A stretch of 64,000 nt of DNA from positions 8,755,527 to 8,819,526 of the forward strand of contig OX457074.1 in the NCBI GenBank assembly GCA_949752795.1. Reading direction: 5' to 3'. The DNA comes from Hyperoodon ampullatus (taxonomy: Eukaryota; Chordata; Mammalia; Artiodactyla; Ziphiidae). The translations under genes and the position numbers were made by a program. The notes under the pieces are model-generated. The model had not been told where the DNA came from, made no database searches, and saw nothing but the letters and a program-made list of their open reading frames with translations. The first letter of the stretch is position 1. Each line of letters starts with the position of its first letter. Below are positions 1 through 12,800 of the stretch, in pieces.

Positions 1-2163
<2,163 letters not shown>

Positions 2164-3119
2164 CTAGTGGGCAGTTCCCGGGGCCGATGCTGCATGTGGG
2201 GCCCTGACCACTGGACAAGGAGACCCTTTCACTGGGACGGTGGGTCAAGGAAGGGCTGGACCAGATGACCTCTGACCTGTCTTCTAACTTTTAGATCCTA
2301 TGACCCAGGCCTTTCCTCACTCAGCATTCTCATGCACACTCAGTGCCTGTTAGATGCTGGGAATCTGGTGGAAAACAAACCTGTTCCATATCTTCAAGGA
2401 ACAGCCTGTTACAGTTTCTTGCCAACCTCATTCCCAGCAGGTTCCTGGAGTCCTCCCCTCTGAATACAGGCGTTCTGCATTCCTGCTTTCTCCCCATCTG
2501 CAGGTGCGGGGCTGTGGGCTGGAATTAGAACCAGCTCTTTGTCTGGAGGGTCAATTGAGGCCTCTGTCTAGCAGTGGGGGAACGATGGGAGGAACGTGGA
2601 GCCCCTGATAGGGTAAGTGGGGGCAGGCGCTGTACTCTCTGGCCCTCCCCCTGGGTCACCCTTAAGCCCCAGCCTCAGCCTCATCAGGCTCACCCCTTCC
2701 TTGCCCAGCCTCCCCGCACCCGCTCCCAGAGCGCAGCTTGACAGCTCCACAAAGCACTTATGAATGAGCTGGCTGTCCCAACTCCCAACTTTGTTCCTGT
2801 AACACGCCGTTTCCTTGGCCACCCCTCACCTCACTCTCACACTGGAGATTTATCTCCTTCAAGTTCCCACACATCAAGCTGAGAAGCTGGGAAAGGCTTC
2901 TGGGGAATCGGTGGGTATGGGAACCTAGGAGCCAGTGGGTTTGAACTGGGAGCCTGGGGCCTGGGCCCTGTTGGCCCTTGAGATTTCAGATCCAATCACA
3001 CCTTCTATCTGGTCCCCCGGGGTCAGTACCCTGCCCAGGCCCTTCACCCATCTGTGTCCCTGGACTTCTGGGAAGTAGGCAGCCTTCCTCTCCTGCCCCC
3101 CGCCCCCACCGCCCCACTG

Positions 3120-3440
3120 CCCACTGCCCATGCCTGGGCCTCTGATCCCTTTTCCCGAGCACTTGCTGAATGGAGCCTTGTTCTCCACTGCCGGTGAGGG
3201 TGTCGCGTGGCAAGGGCAGCCCTTGCAGGGGGCTGTGCTGTTTTTATCCCAAGATGCCAGCCTGTTGGGTGGGGTGCAGCCCAAGCCCCTTGCTCAAAGA
3301 ACTTCTCGGAAGGCATCTGATGGGGGCTGGGGTGCAGCAGGGAGCAGGCTCTGTGCCCACCCCTGACCATTGTGTTTGTGCCAAGGTGAGTCATTCAGTG
3401 GGCCCCTCACAGTGGTAAGTCATTCAGTGGGCACCAAGGG
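3120..3440 (-). promoter_or_regulatory. GFAP distal enhancer (B-region-like) with STAT3 and AP-1 sites
   Basis: Read on the minus strand this block closely follows the well-studied human GFAP upstream B segment: an AP-1 site (TGACTCA) followed by CCTTGGCACA, then GATGCCTTCCGAGAAG, then GGCATCTTGGGATAAAAxCAG, then GAGAACAAGGCTC. The STAT3 element TTCCGAGAA (minus strand) is at 3303-3311, with its central CpG preserved. AP-1 is TGAGTCA on the plus strand at 3387-3393. The block lies about 1.2-1.5 kb upstream of the GFAP start. Function is inferred from the human enhancer; identity is from memory. Confidence 0.85.
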
Positions 3441-4224
3441 GAGGCCCTGGGGGTAGCCCAGCACTGCCAGGTCTCCAGCTCTGCAGACAGAATCTGGCTA
3501 CTCGCCTCCTCCCCAGCTGTCAGAGCCAGCACAGCCCCTGAGCTCCTGTCTGGGCAATGCCCCCTCGTCCACGCCAGGGGAGATGCTTTTCATTTGGGCA
3601 GGTTACAGGCTGCTTGCCGAGATTTCCCCGTGAGTCCCAAGCAGAGAGAGGAGGTGAGAATCCCTAATTCTTTAGCAGAGTCTGACCCTGGGCCTGAGGA
3701 GTCTCATGGGGAGGGGAATCTTGAATCTTGAGGAGGGGGCACCCAGTCACTTGATCCTGCTGTAGGTTGAGGGGCCGGGGAAGGATGGGGGCGGGGAGTG
3801 ACATTAAAGGAAGAACAAGACTGGGGACAAAGCCTTGCCCCAACTCCTCTGTGTGGCTTGGAGAGGCTGCCCCTCCAGCTTGCCGGGCAAGTCACAGCGT
3901 GTGGCCTTCTCTCTCTGTACAAGTGAAATCTAGTTGAAATGAGCGCAAAGCGGTCCTGGAGGGAAAAGATGTAATAGAGCAGAAAGGGCTTGTCAGGGGC
4001 TCTCAGTAATTGTGTCTGGGAGACAGAGGCTCAGCTCGTTTTAGCAGCGGCAGATGAGACCCCCTCTTTAACCCCTTCAGCCACTCGCTGGGCCCCTGTC
4101 ACCCGCCCAGGCCGTCTCCCTCCGTCTTCAACTCCCATCCGACCTTCAGACCCAGCTCCACACTCAGCCCTTAACTATCTGAAGTTGTCCACACAGAGAA
4201 GCAAAGAAATAGACAGACTCGGTC

Positions 4225-4590
4225 ATGGTTGTTTGTCAAAGCTTCATTATTTTTTATTATACCTTCATTGTAGAAAAATCAGCAGATACAGATAAGCAAA
4301 ACAAAATTTAATTAGCTATAATTTTGCCACCTGGAGATATAAACATTACCGGATTTTTTTTTCTACACATATAAATCCATTTTTTAAAAGTAGGCTCATG
4401 CTGTACAAATTATTTTGTAACTTGCTTTTTTTTACTAGACAATATGTTGTGGACATCTTTCCATATCAGTAAATATTTATCTACATCATCATTTTAACAG
4501 TTGCATGGTTTTCCACTATGTGCATTAATGTAACCAAGCCCTGTTGTTGGACAGTTATGTCCCCTCTCTCTCTGTTCTAGGTCACACCGT
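4225..4590. repeat. Old interspersed repeat, L1 3'-end type
   Basis: AT-rich block with TTTGTAACTTGCTTTTTTT, then GGACATCTTTCCATATCAGT and TTGCATGGTTTTCCACTATG, a pattern recurring in old mammalian L1 tails. The exact family was not determined. Confidence 0.45.
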
Positions 4591-5190
4591 GATGCACATC
4601 TGCCTCAGGCAGACACAGCTCCCGGCCTCCACCTCTACCCCCCTCCTCCCAGCCTGACTCAGGCCCCATTCTCTGTGGCGCCTCCTCTCCTGCTTCCCCA
4701 GTCTGAGGGCCTCATCATCCAAAGCCTCAGGCCAGTTCCTAGACTGACTTCTGGACTAGACGGCAGAACGCTGCGGGTCCCAAGAAGAGGATGCCTGGAC
4801 ACCCTTCCACACGGCCTTCAGCCAAGCTGCGCCCCACTTCAAGCCGAGTTGGGGACAAGATGACCTCCCACTCCCTGTGCCCATCTTCTACGTCAGAATT
4901 TGCCAGGATGCCCTCCTGCCTACGAGGCCCAAGTTGGTCCCAGGATAGATCAACACTTCACCCGGCCTCAACCTGCACACGAGGTACCCAGTGTTTTCCA
5001 AACCTGCCAGCCTCTAATTCAAGGGGCCCTTTTGTCCCTTGACTGCTGCCCACTGACTCCGCTTGTGCTCCTGCCACTCTCCCAGTGCCTGGCACAGCAT
5101 GGTGGTCAGCAAGAGTGAGTGGGATGGAGAGAACATGGATCTCTGACCAGCCCATCCACTCGGTGACCCATCTCTGAGGAAGGAAACTGG

Positions 5191-5204
5191 CCACTAGATG
5201 GCAG
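5191..5204 (+). promoter_or_regulatory. Predicted CTCF site (14/14 core consensus)
   Basis: CCACTAGATGGCAG matches the CTCF core CCASYAGRKGGCRS at every position. It lies between GFAP and KIF18B, about 3.2 kb upstream of the GFAP start. Confidence 0.75.
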
Positions 5205-5364
5205 TGCTGAGCTGACCAGGTCCGAGTGGCCTGGTGGACATAGCCCTTTGGAGGCAGGAAGAAAGTTGGTCTCACAGTTCTAGGCAGGCTTTCTAAAACC
5301 CAAATGTGCATCACTTAGAGGGCTCACTAGAATTGCCTCTGACTGCTATGGCAGTGCCGTCTAG

Positions 5365-5560
5365 GGGAGAGAGCAAGGCCATGACCACTCAACAGCTGTA
5401 TGATCTTGGACGACTCAGGAACCTTCTCTGAGTCTCCATTTCCCCATCTGTAAAATGAGGTCTAGACATACTTACTTCCAAGGTAGTTGTGAGATAAAAA
5501 TCAGTGAAAGCCGGACACGGCAGGTGCTCGACAAATCCTAGCTTCCATTTAATAACACCT
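5365..5560 (+). repeat. MIR
   Basis: Sense MIR core: CTGTATGATCTTGGACGACT, then CATTTCCCCATCTGTAAAAT, then a weak 3' half. Confidence 0.75.
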
Positions 5561-6093
5561 ACCAGGTGCTTTACCTGTTTCCATGTTAGCGCATCTGTGA
5601 TGGGTTGGAACCCGGGGGCCTGGGAGCTGGGTCTTCCAGGGGAGTGACCATGTCCTGTTGACTCCATTGGGGTTGGGGCAGGGACAGCATGTGGGCAGGC
5701 CCCCCCTGCAAAGGGCAGTTACCTGGCAGTGTGGACAGGATGTGGGGAGGGGGCAGCACCCTTTGCCCCCAGATCACTAGTTGTTTGTGGCTTTGGGTGT
5801 CCCAGGGGACATGTGAGAGTTATGTCCCACTGTTCTGGAGGAGACTCAGAGTACAGGCTGTTTCCCACCCTGCTTTCTCTCCTCCCTGACTCCCCCAGTG
5901 GGCTCTGTGCCTCCATCCTTGCCCTTCCCCAACCCTTGTGGGCTTGAGACCCACAGCTCCATTGGCTTGAGAACCTCTTGGTGTGTCAGCATCCCCCATG
6001 GGTGCGAGCCTCTTCTGCACTTTAGCCTGAGGCTTCCCAAGACAAGGCCCCCTGAAGATGGGGTCCTCCCGATGCTAGACCTATGTTTTCCCA

Positions 6094-6262
6094 TCAGACT
6101 GGGATGCACCTAAGGGTAGGGTCTGTCTCCCCCTTCAGACTCAGGCACCCACAGGACAGGAGCCGCCCTTTCCCCTTGGATGGGAGCCACCTAATGGGAG
6201 AACCCATGGTTCACTGTCAGCTGGGAGCTCCCTGAGGGCAGGGGTCTCCCCTTTCTGTTGGA
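6094..6262 (+). repeat. 41-bp minisatellite, L2-tail-like unit (array A)
   Basis: Four degenerate units begin near 6094, 6134, 6176 and 6216. Each resembles TCAGACTGGGAGCTCCCTGA followed by GGGCAGGGTCTGTCTCCCC. Earlier, more decayed units may reach back to about 5960. The same unit occurs inverted at 35417-35820. Confidence 0.65.
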
Positions 6263-8164
6263 GGATGGTTGGAGGATGGCTGCCTCAAGCCAGGGATAGT
6301 TCCTTCTCCGATCCTGAGCCTGTGCCCAGCCCAGCTCTGTCGGTTAGAAGCGCCCGACTCCTGTGGCTGCAGAAGGGCTCCTGGCTGAACCCCTGGACTC
6401 CTTCTCCTTCTCTTTCCCAGCCCCTCAGCCGTTGGAGGCATCAGCTCATTCACCCTCACAGACCCAGGGGCCAGGCTCCTGTGTTGGGATTAATAAGCTC
6501 GGGCGCTTGCTCTACTCTTGCCTCCCCACCCAGCCAGGGGCCGCTCAAGCCTGCCCCCGGCCTCTAACCCCGAGACCAGCTCTTTAATTGCTTTCCCTGG
6601 CCTGCTCCCTGCTCCCTTCCGTCTCCCTGCCTGACTGTGTCCCTTTGGGAGGGTGAGAGGCGGGGACCAGATGTGTCCCTGGAGGGAGGAGAGGGCTGAC
6701 CGGCGACCTGTTATTTCCAATCCAGTGGCCCTTCAAATGGGCAGGATGAGCCGGGGGTAGGGCTGCGGGTGAGCCCAGGGGAGCTCTGGGGTGAGCTAGA
6801 AAACACAGCCATGGTCTCCAGGCTCTTGGGTATGACTCTGGTCCCTTCCTCCACCCACAAACTCCATCCCAAGACTTTCTAGGTCCCTATTCACAAAAGG
6901 ACTGTGGAGACGGGGAAGACAGCCAGAAACTAGATTCTGTCTGGGAAGCAGGATCCCCCAAACCTAGCCAAGAGCCAAAGAGACATTCTGGGGGAAACTG
7001 GAGGCAGATGAGCAAGGGTCTGGGAGGCAGGATGCCTGAGTTAACAGCTGCCAAGGAGGAAGGATCCCCATGGGGTGATGATGTCCCCTGTGGGCGCCAA
7101 GCCGATGGCTGGCAGTGGGAGGACCCAGTGGAAAAAGCCCAGTCCCTTCCTCTTGACACATCCTAACACTGAGGAGGTTTGGCTTTACGCTCAGGTGACA
7201 AGGACTCCATCCTGACTCTTTGTGTGAAGGGACCATATCTGCAGCTCCTGGCACTGAGCCTGATTCTCTGAACTGGGCAGGAATTTGTGCCCCCGGGGTG
7301 GGGCCCAGACCTGAGCTGTGGGGCCTGGAGTGGGTGCAAAGAGCCTGGGAAGAGAGAACGTCTAAACTCCCTGAAGTGGAGGGAGGGGCTCTGCGTAGGC
7401 CCTCAAGGCGGAGGAGGCAGGCTGAAGCCGCGAGGGGGAACCTAGGGCAGTGGACGGGGGAGCCATCTATTGCCGCCTCTGGCGGATGACTATGTGAGAA
7501 CAATCCAATCTCAGAGCCTCATCGCTGCCCACGGAGGTCAGCTGGGAGCTGGCCGTCAGCTCGCTGCCCCCCTCAGCCCCTGCCAGCTCCCTCGACCAGC
7601 CAGGCTGCCTCCTCATGAGCGGCCCAACTCAGCCCAACCTCCCGTGACTGAGGGCAGGAGCCACATGTGCTTAACTCCATTGGCAGAGTCTTTGTACATT
7701 TAATGGGTCACCCGAGAGCACATTTTGCACCATGGAGCCACAAATGTTTGCTGAGCAAATGGTCAGGTGCAGAACATCCTTGTCAAGAGTGACCTCTTCC
7801 CCTTGCAAGCTGCCCCCAGCCCTCGTGCAACGGAGCCTGTTGGGCGAAGCTCGCCCTCTTGGCCGTGGTTACCAGCCACCTTGCCCTGTGCCTGTTGCCT
7901 CTGCACTTGCAGGGGTGATGGTGACGATCAAATGAGAGAATAGATGTGAGGGCCCCAAGAAATGAGGAAGTTATTCAATTTGGATCCAACCAGCAGGCAG
8001 CGAGGTCTCCTGAGGCCAAGGCACCACACCAAGCCGCTGGGGGCTACAGATGTGAGGCGGTGACTGCTTCTGTGGGGATCATGGTACACAGGGGAAAAAA
8101 AACTCATGAAGACTAATTGGAGAGGACGAAATTCCCGGCACGCGGAAAGAAACGATGTCTGTTC

Positions 8165-8330
8165 ACTTCTAAATGGAAGCAGCTTGGTGTCATGTGTACG
8201 ACCAGATCCTGATCTGAAACCTGGCGCTGCCACTTGCAGTCTAACTCCGGGCACATTTTGTTAACCTTTTTGTCTGTTTCCTCATTATACCTCATAAGGT
8301 CGTGAAGTCGTGTGAGATGCCTGCAGCCGG
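8165..8330 (+). repeat. MIR
   Basis: Sense MIR: AAACCTGGCGCTGCCACTTG, then a TTTGTCTGTTTCCTCATT-like core and CTCATAAGGTCGTG. Confidence 0.65.
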
Positions 8331-9035
8331 TAGGAATGCGGTGCTCCCCTCTGTGCTCTCCACTCCTCCAAAAAGGCATGGAAACTGAGCGGGGAGGGGT
8401 GCCCCAGGTAGAGGGGGAGGCTGCTCGCCCAGAGCAGCGAGGCCTCATTTGAAATTAGTGGCATTGTTTACACACTGCTCACAAAGTGCTAAATGCCTTT
8501 TACTGTGTTTGTTTTCAGAAGCAATTTAAACACAGACTCCTGGAATTTTGGTTATGCCATTCGCTCATGCAGCCAGCCACGTCTTCCTGGGGAAACAGAG
8601 GTAGGCTTGGGTTGAACTGTCACAATCCGAATGAGTGGAGGGGAAAGCCACGAACGGGGGTGGCGGGGAGCTTTCGGAGCTGTGGGAGGAAGATTTCAAT
8701 GGGTTCCAGCAGGTGGAGCCTCAGCCTGGAGCCTTGTAAGACCAGGGGACCACTAAGACGCTCTCTCTGACGACAGGACTCCTGGCACCCCACCACATGC
8801 AGGCTGTAGGAGGATGGACCAGGCCTCCAGGGGTGATAGCTTCTTCACCTGCTAAGGAGCAGGGGCCCTTAGCAGAAGGTGGGGCTGCGGAGTAAGGGAC
8901 AGGGCCCACCTGTAAGGCTGAAGGAGGAGGCAGCGGGGGGATGTTTTTTATACTCAGAAGTTTCTTGAAGAGGAGGAAGGGGTTGCTATCCTACCTAGGT
9001 GTACAGAGAGAAACACACACCAAGGATGGAGATGG

Positions 9036-9041
9036 TTTATT
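9036..9041 (-). terminator. Possible KIF18B polyadenylation signal
   Basis: TTTATT on the plus strand is AATAAA on the minus strand, 689 bases past the stop codon. It is the only perfect hexamer I see in that direction before the intergenic region. Confidence 0.4.
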
Positions 9042-9729
9042 AATCATTATAATAAAATAACTATATCTATACATATATATATATGCAGAACTGAAGGATC
9101 AGCAGATATAAACCTAAGTATTAACAGCTCTTATGTCTACGTGGTAGCATTAAGGTTTACACTTCTTACACTGAGTGTGTATCCTGTTTACAATAGGGTT
9201 AAAACGATAAACTCTCTTCATTTGGAAATCAAGTCACCACCATCATCTGCATCATCGCCAGGACTGTGGCATGGGGTTGGGGCTCTTACTCCAGGCTGGG
9301 GGGATGGGGCTGAAGATGCCTTCCTCTCAAAGCCAGGAAGGGCCAAGCTGGGACTCCCTCATGCCCCCATCCCATGCTCAGCCCTCCTCAACTGCACAGC
9401 GGGCATCACTGTGCAGAGCCCTGTGTTAGATGGGGGGTGGGCAACAAAGCCCCCAAAAGCCACCTTCCTGCATGGAGGGTGTTATAAACTAGGGAGGGAT
9501 GATGGCAGCACCCTTTAAAATAGCAACACGTTAACTCACAAATGAATAAATACACGCTGAGAAGCTGAGTGTAACAAGAGATTAATAAAGAGGGTGAGTA
9601 GCAGAATGAACGTCTGGGGGAGGACTGTTAATAAAGGAAGAGGGTGTTGGCATTAATTGCTCCGAGCCGAGGAAAGCAGGTCAGGGCTCCCGGTTTAGGC
9701 GGCGCCAGGGACCAAGAGGGGCCGGGCGG
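9042..9729 (-). other. Presumed KIF18B 3' UTR
   Basis: Unique sequence between the stop codon and the proposed polyA signal. It contains an AT-rich dinucleotide stretch (about 9055-9085) but no recognised transposon. Confidence 0.4.
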
Positions 9730-9836
9730 TCAGGACACCTTGGCGGAGCAGCTCCCAGCTGACAGCGCTCCCCCAACCCCCAACAGTTCCTTCTGGCTCC
9801 TCTGGTTGCCAGGGGAGTGGGGACTGGAGGGGGGCT
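9730..9836 (-). CDS. KIF18B: KIF18B last coding exon
   Basis: Begins after ctgcag. Encodes [20 protein letters not shown], then [11 protein letters not shown] and TGA at 9730-9732. The LSAG...KVS end matches the human C terminus. Confidence 0.94.
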
Positions 9837-12800
9837 CTGCAGGCCAGTTAGATGAGGGGAGGCAGGGAGGAAGGAGAAAAGTGAGGCTGTATCCCACCAT
9901 TCCCTTCCCCCACCCCATCCCCCATCTCTCTCACCAGCATCCCTGAGATGCTCGGAAGTACCCCATGCCCTCCTCTCGCCTGTCCCCGCCTACATTTTTT
10001 TTTTTTTTTTGGGCGGCTTGCGGGATCTTTGTTCCCTGACCAGGGATTGAACCTGGGCCACCGCAGTGAACGCGCCGAGTCTTAACCACTGCACCGCCAG
10101 GGAATTCCCTCCCCTCCTACTTCTTGTCCCCATCTGCCACTGTGACCCAGAGCATCCCTGCCCCCAAATGCCGGTCACCTGGGATTGCCAGGGGCCCAGC
10201 TGGCCTCTTCAAGGTGCTGCTGGGGAGGCGGGCGATGCGACTGTGGCCGCGGGAGACTGAGGAACTGTGGGAGGGAAGGAAGGAAGAAGGGGGGAAGGTC
10301 ACGGCCAAGCCTCTGGACTTGCGGGGGGCGGTGGGGGTGGGAGGGTAAGAGCTAGACACGGAGCCTTGGGAGCAGGGGGAGGCTGAGCACCAGTAGGAAG
10401 CACCCAAGGCCAGACCTGAGGGTGGGAGAGGCAGCAGAGGGAAGAGGAGCTGAGTGGGGTTCGGGAGGGAAGTAGAGGTGAGGGGGTGGGTAGTCCACTC
10501 CCTGGATTACCCGGTGAACACTGAATGTCCCCCTCATGGAGAGACGGTCTGTGGCCTTTACCAAAGGAGGGAGACATCTCTAATATAATCCTGTAGTAGC
10601 AAGAGCCCAGGGAACCTCAAACAACCAGACGCTGGTCCTGCTCACAAGACCCCCTGCTACTGGCTCCAAGGGGTCTAGAGACACGCGCAGCGCCTGTAGT
10701 TGGCCCGGGCGCCCGCCGCCCTGGTGACAGCTCCTGCTTTTCCTCCTCCCACACCTCCCCGGCCTCACCTCACAACGCGCCTCTTCTTGCGAGCTGAGGT
10801 CCTAGGGAAGGAAGTTGCCGGCTTGGGGCCCTTCACGGTGAACAGGGGCCTGGGTCCGCTGGGGAGGGAGGAGGAGGAAGGTGGCACATCAGGAGGGAAC
10901 CAGAAAAGGGTGCCAGCACCTCCCGCTCCAGCGCCCGGCTTGCGGGGCAGGGAGGTTAGACAAGATGACCTCTGAGGTTTCTTCCTCCTAAGAGGCGGAC
11001 TCCTCTCCCTGCCTCACTCGGCCTGGGCTGACAGCTGAGTGACAGGCCTGCTCTGGGAGAGCATCAGGTGGCAGTTTCTGGCGCGTCTGGGGAACTGGAG
11101 TTCAGACAGTTTCACCCTTCCACCTGCCTGGCTCTGAGCTTGTTACTGAGAGGGGGTTCGGGCTGTGGGAGAGGTGGGGGGAGCAGTGGGCAGCCTGCCA
11201 TCCTCGGCCTCCCAAGTCCAGGTCAGTCCGCTGCTTGTTCACGGCCTTGGACTGTCCTGAGCTGGTTGCTGCTCCCCCCTCCCCGCCACGCGGGCAGAAG
11301 CCGAGGGTGAGAGCATCTTCCCACTGAAAAATGCTGAATAAAGTTTTCTCAGGATCCCCTTCCCAGTTCCAGATGCTGGGCTGGAGGGTAAAGTCTGGGG
11401 TGGAAGTGGTAGAAACAGGTATTTCTCAGTGGGATACAGAACTCAGACCTGGCCCAAGTGACGGCAAGGAACAGAGTGGGCTGGGCACCCCATGTTAGTT
11501 CCTCCTCCCTGCTGACCCTCCCCATAGGGGGCGCCTGTGAGCTACTCATGGGCATGTCACAAACCAGCACAGAGCAGGCGGCTTTGAAGTATAGATGGAC
11601 AAGGCAGGGCCTGGAGAGAAGCAACGCCTCCAAAGAAACGGCGCGTTCTGCTCTCCTGGGCCTGGATGCTGGTCAGACCAAAGGGAGAGATGCAGTGTCC
11701 CAACTCCAAGAGTGTGCTGTCTTCCGTTCCCCTGGGCAGCACCTCTGTCCCTTGCTGACCCCTGACCCCCTGCTGAGGCCAGAAGGGAGACCTACCTGGG
11801 GATGAAGGGCTGATCCAGCCTATCCAACTCCCGGGGGACACCGTCCCAGCCAATGCATTCGTGGAAGCCCAGCTTTGAGGGGGCCTCCTCGGAGAGATCA
11901 AAGGTGGCGTTGAGGTCCCGTGCGGGCAGGGCCAGAGGGGTGGAGCAGTTCTGCAGAGCGGAAGGGCCCAGGGGCACCCGGCTTTTGATGACTGTGGCTG
12001 GGCAGAAGTGAGGGGAATGGCAGGGGGAGGAGGCCCGTCCCCCCATGGGGGTGATGGGCCCATCCGGAAGCCGAGCCTCAGGAGGGGTCCCCCTCCTCAG
12101 GCAGGGCAAGAGGGACTGGCGCTGGCGCTTGGTCCCGGGCTTCGGGGCTGGTGGGCTGTCTGGCTCCAAGGGGCTCGGTCTCCTCCTTTTCTTCTCTGTG
12201 GGCCGTTGGGATGCCTGAGCTGAGGTGCGGTCAGGCCTGGGTGGGACCCCGAGAGTGTGTATGAGGCCACTCAGTTGCCTTGCCATGGTCCGGGTCACAG
12301 GGCCGGAGTATCCTGGAGACTCTGGGCAGAGAGGAGGGTGCTGAGGGGAGATCAGGGATTGGCCAGAAGGAAGGAGAATTTGTAGAATTTGGGAAGAGAG
12401 ACACGGGACAGGCAGGAGCCCCTGACTCCTCGGGTCTGCGTGACCCCTGGGGCCTCTCTGTGCAGAAGTCCATCATCCTAGAGGTCCAGTCTCTGACCGA
12501 ACTATAACCCTGCACCTGGGGCCCCAGCCACCCCTTGGCACCAGAAGACAGAGGCCGAGCAGGGCTGAGACTCACTTGACTCTGAACGTAGCTCCTGAGC
12601 CAGAGGTGACCCCCTGGCCGGGTCAGGCTCCCCGGTGGCCTCTGCTCCAGGCTCAGTGTTTTCCTCTTGTACCAGCTGCTGCAGCATCTCGAATTCTGCG
12701 ATCATGTCAGGGGTCAGGAGGTTGGCTGCTTGGAGCAGGGAATACTGGCGCTGGGCCAGGCACAACACCCTCAGAGCCAACCTGGAACAGAGGGAAGGGG

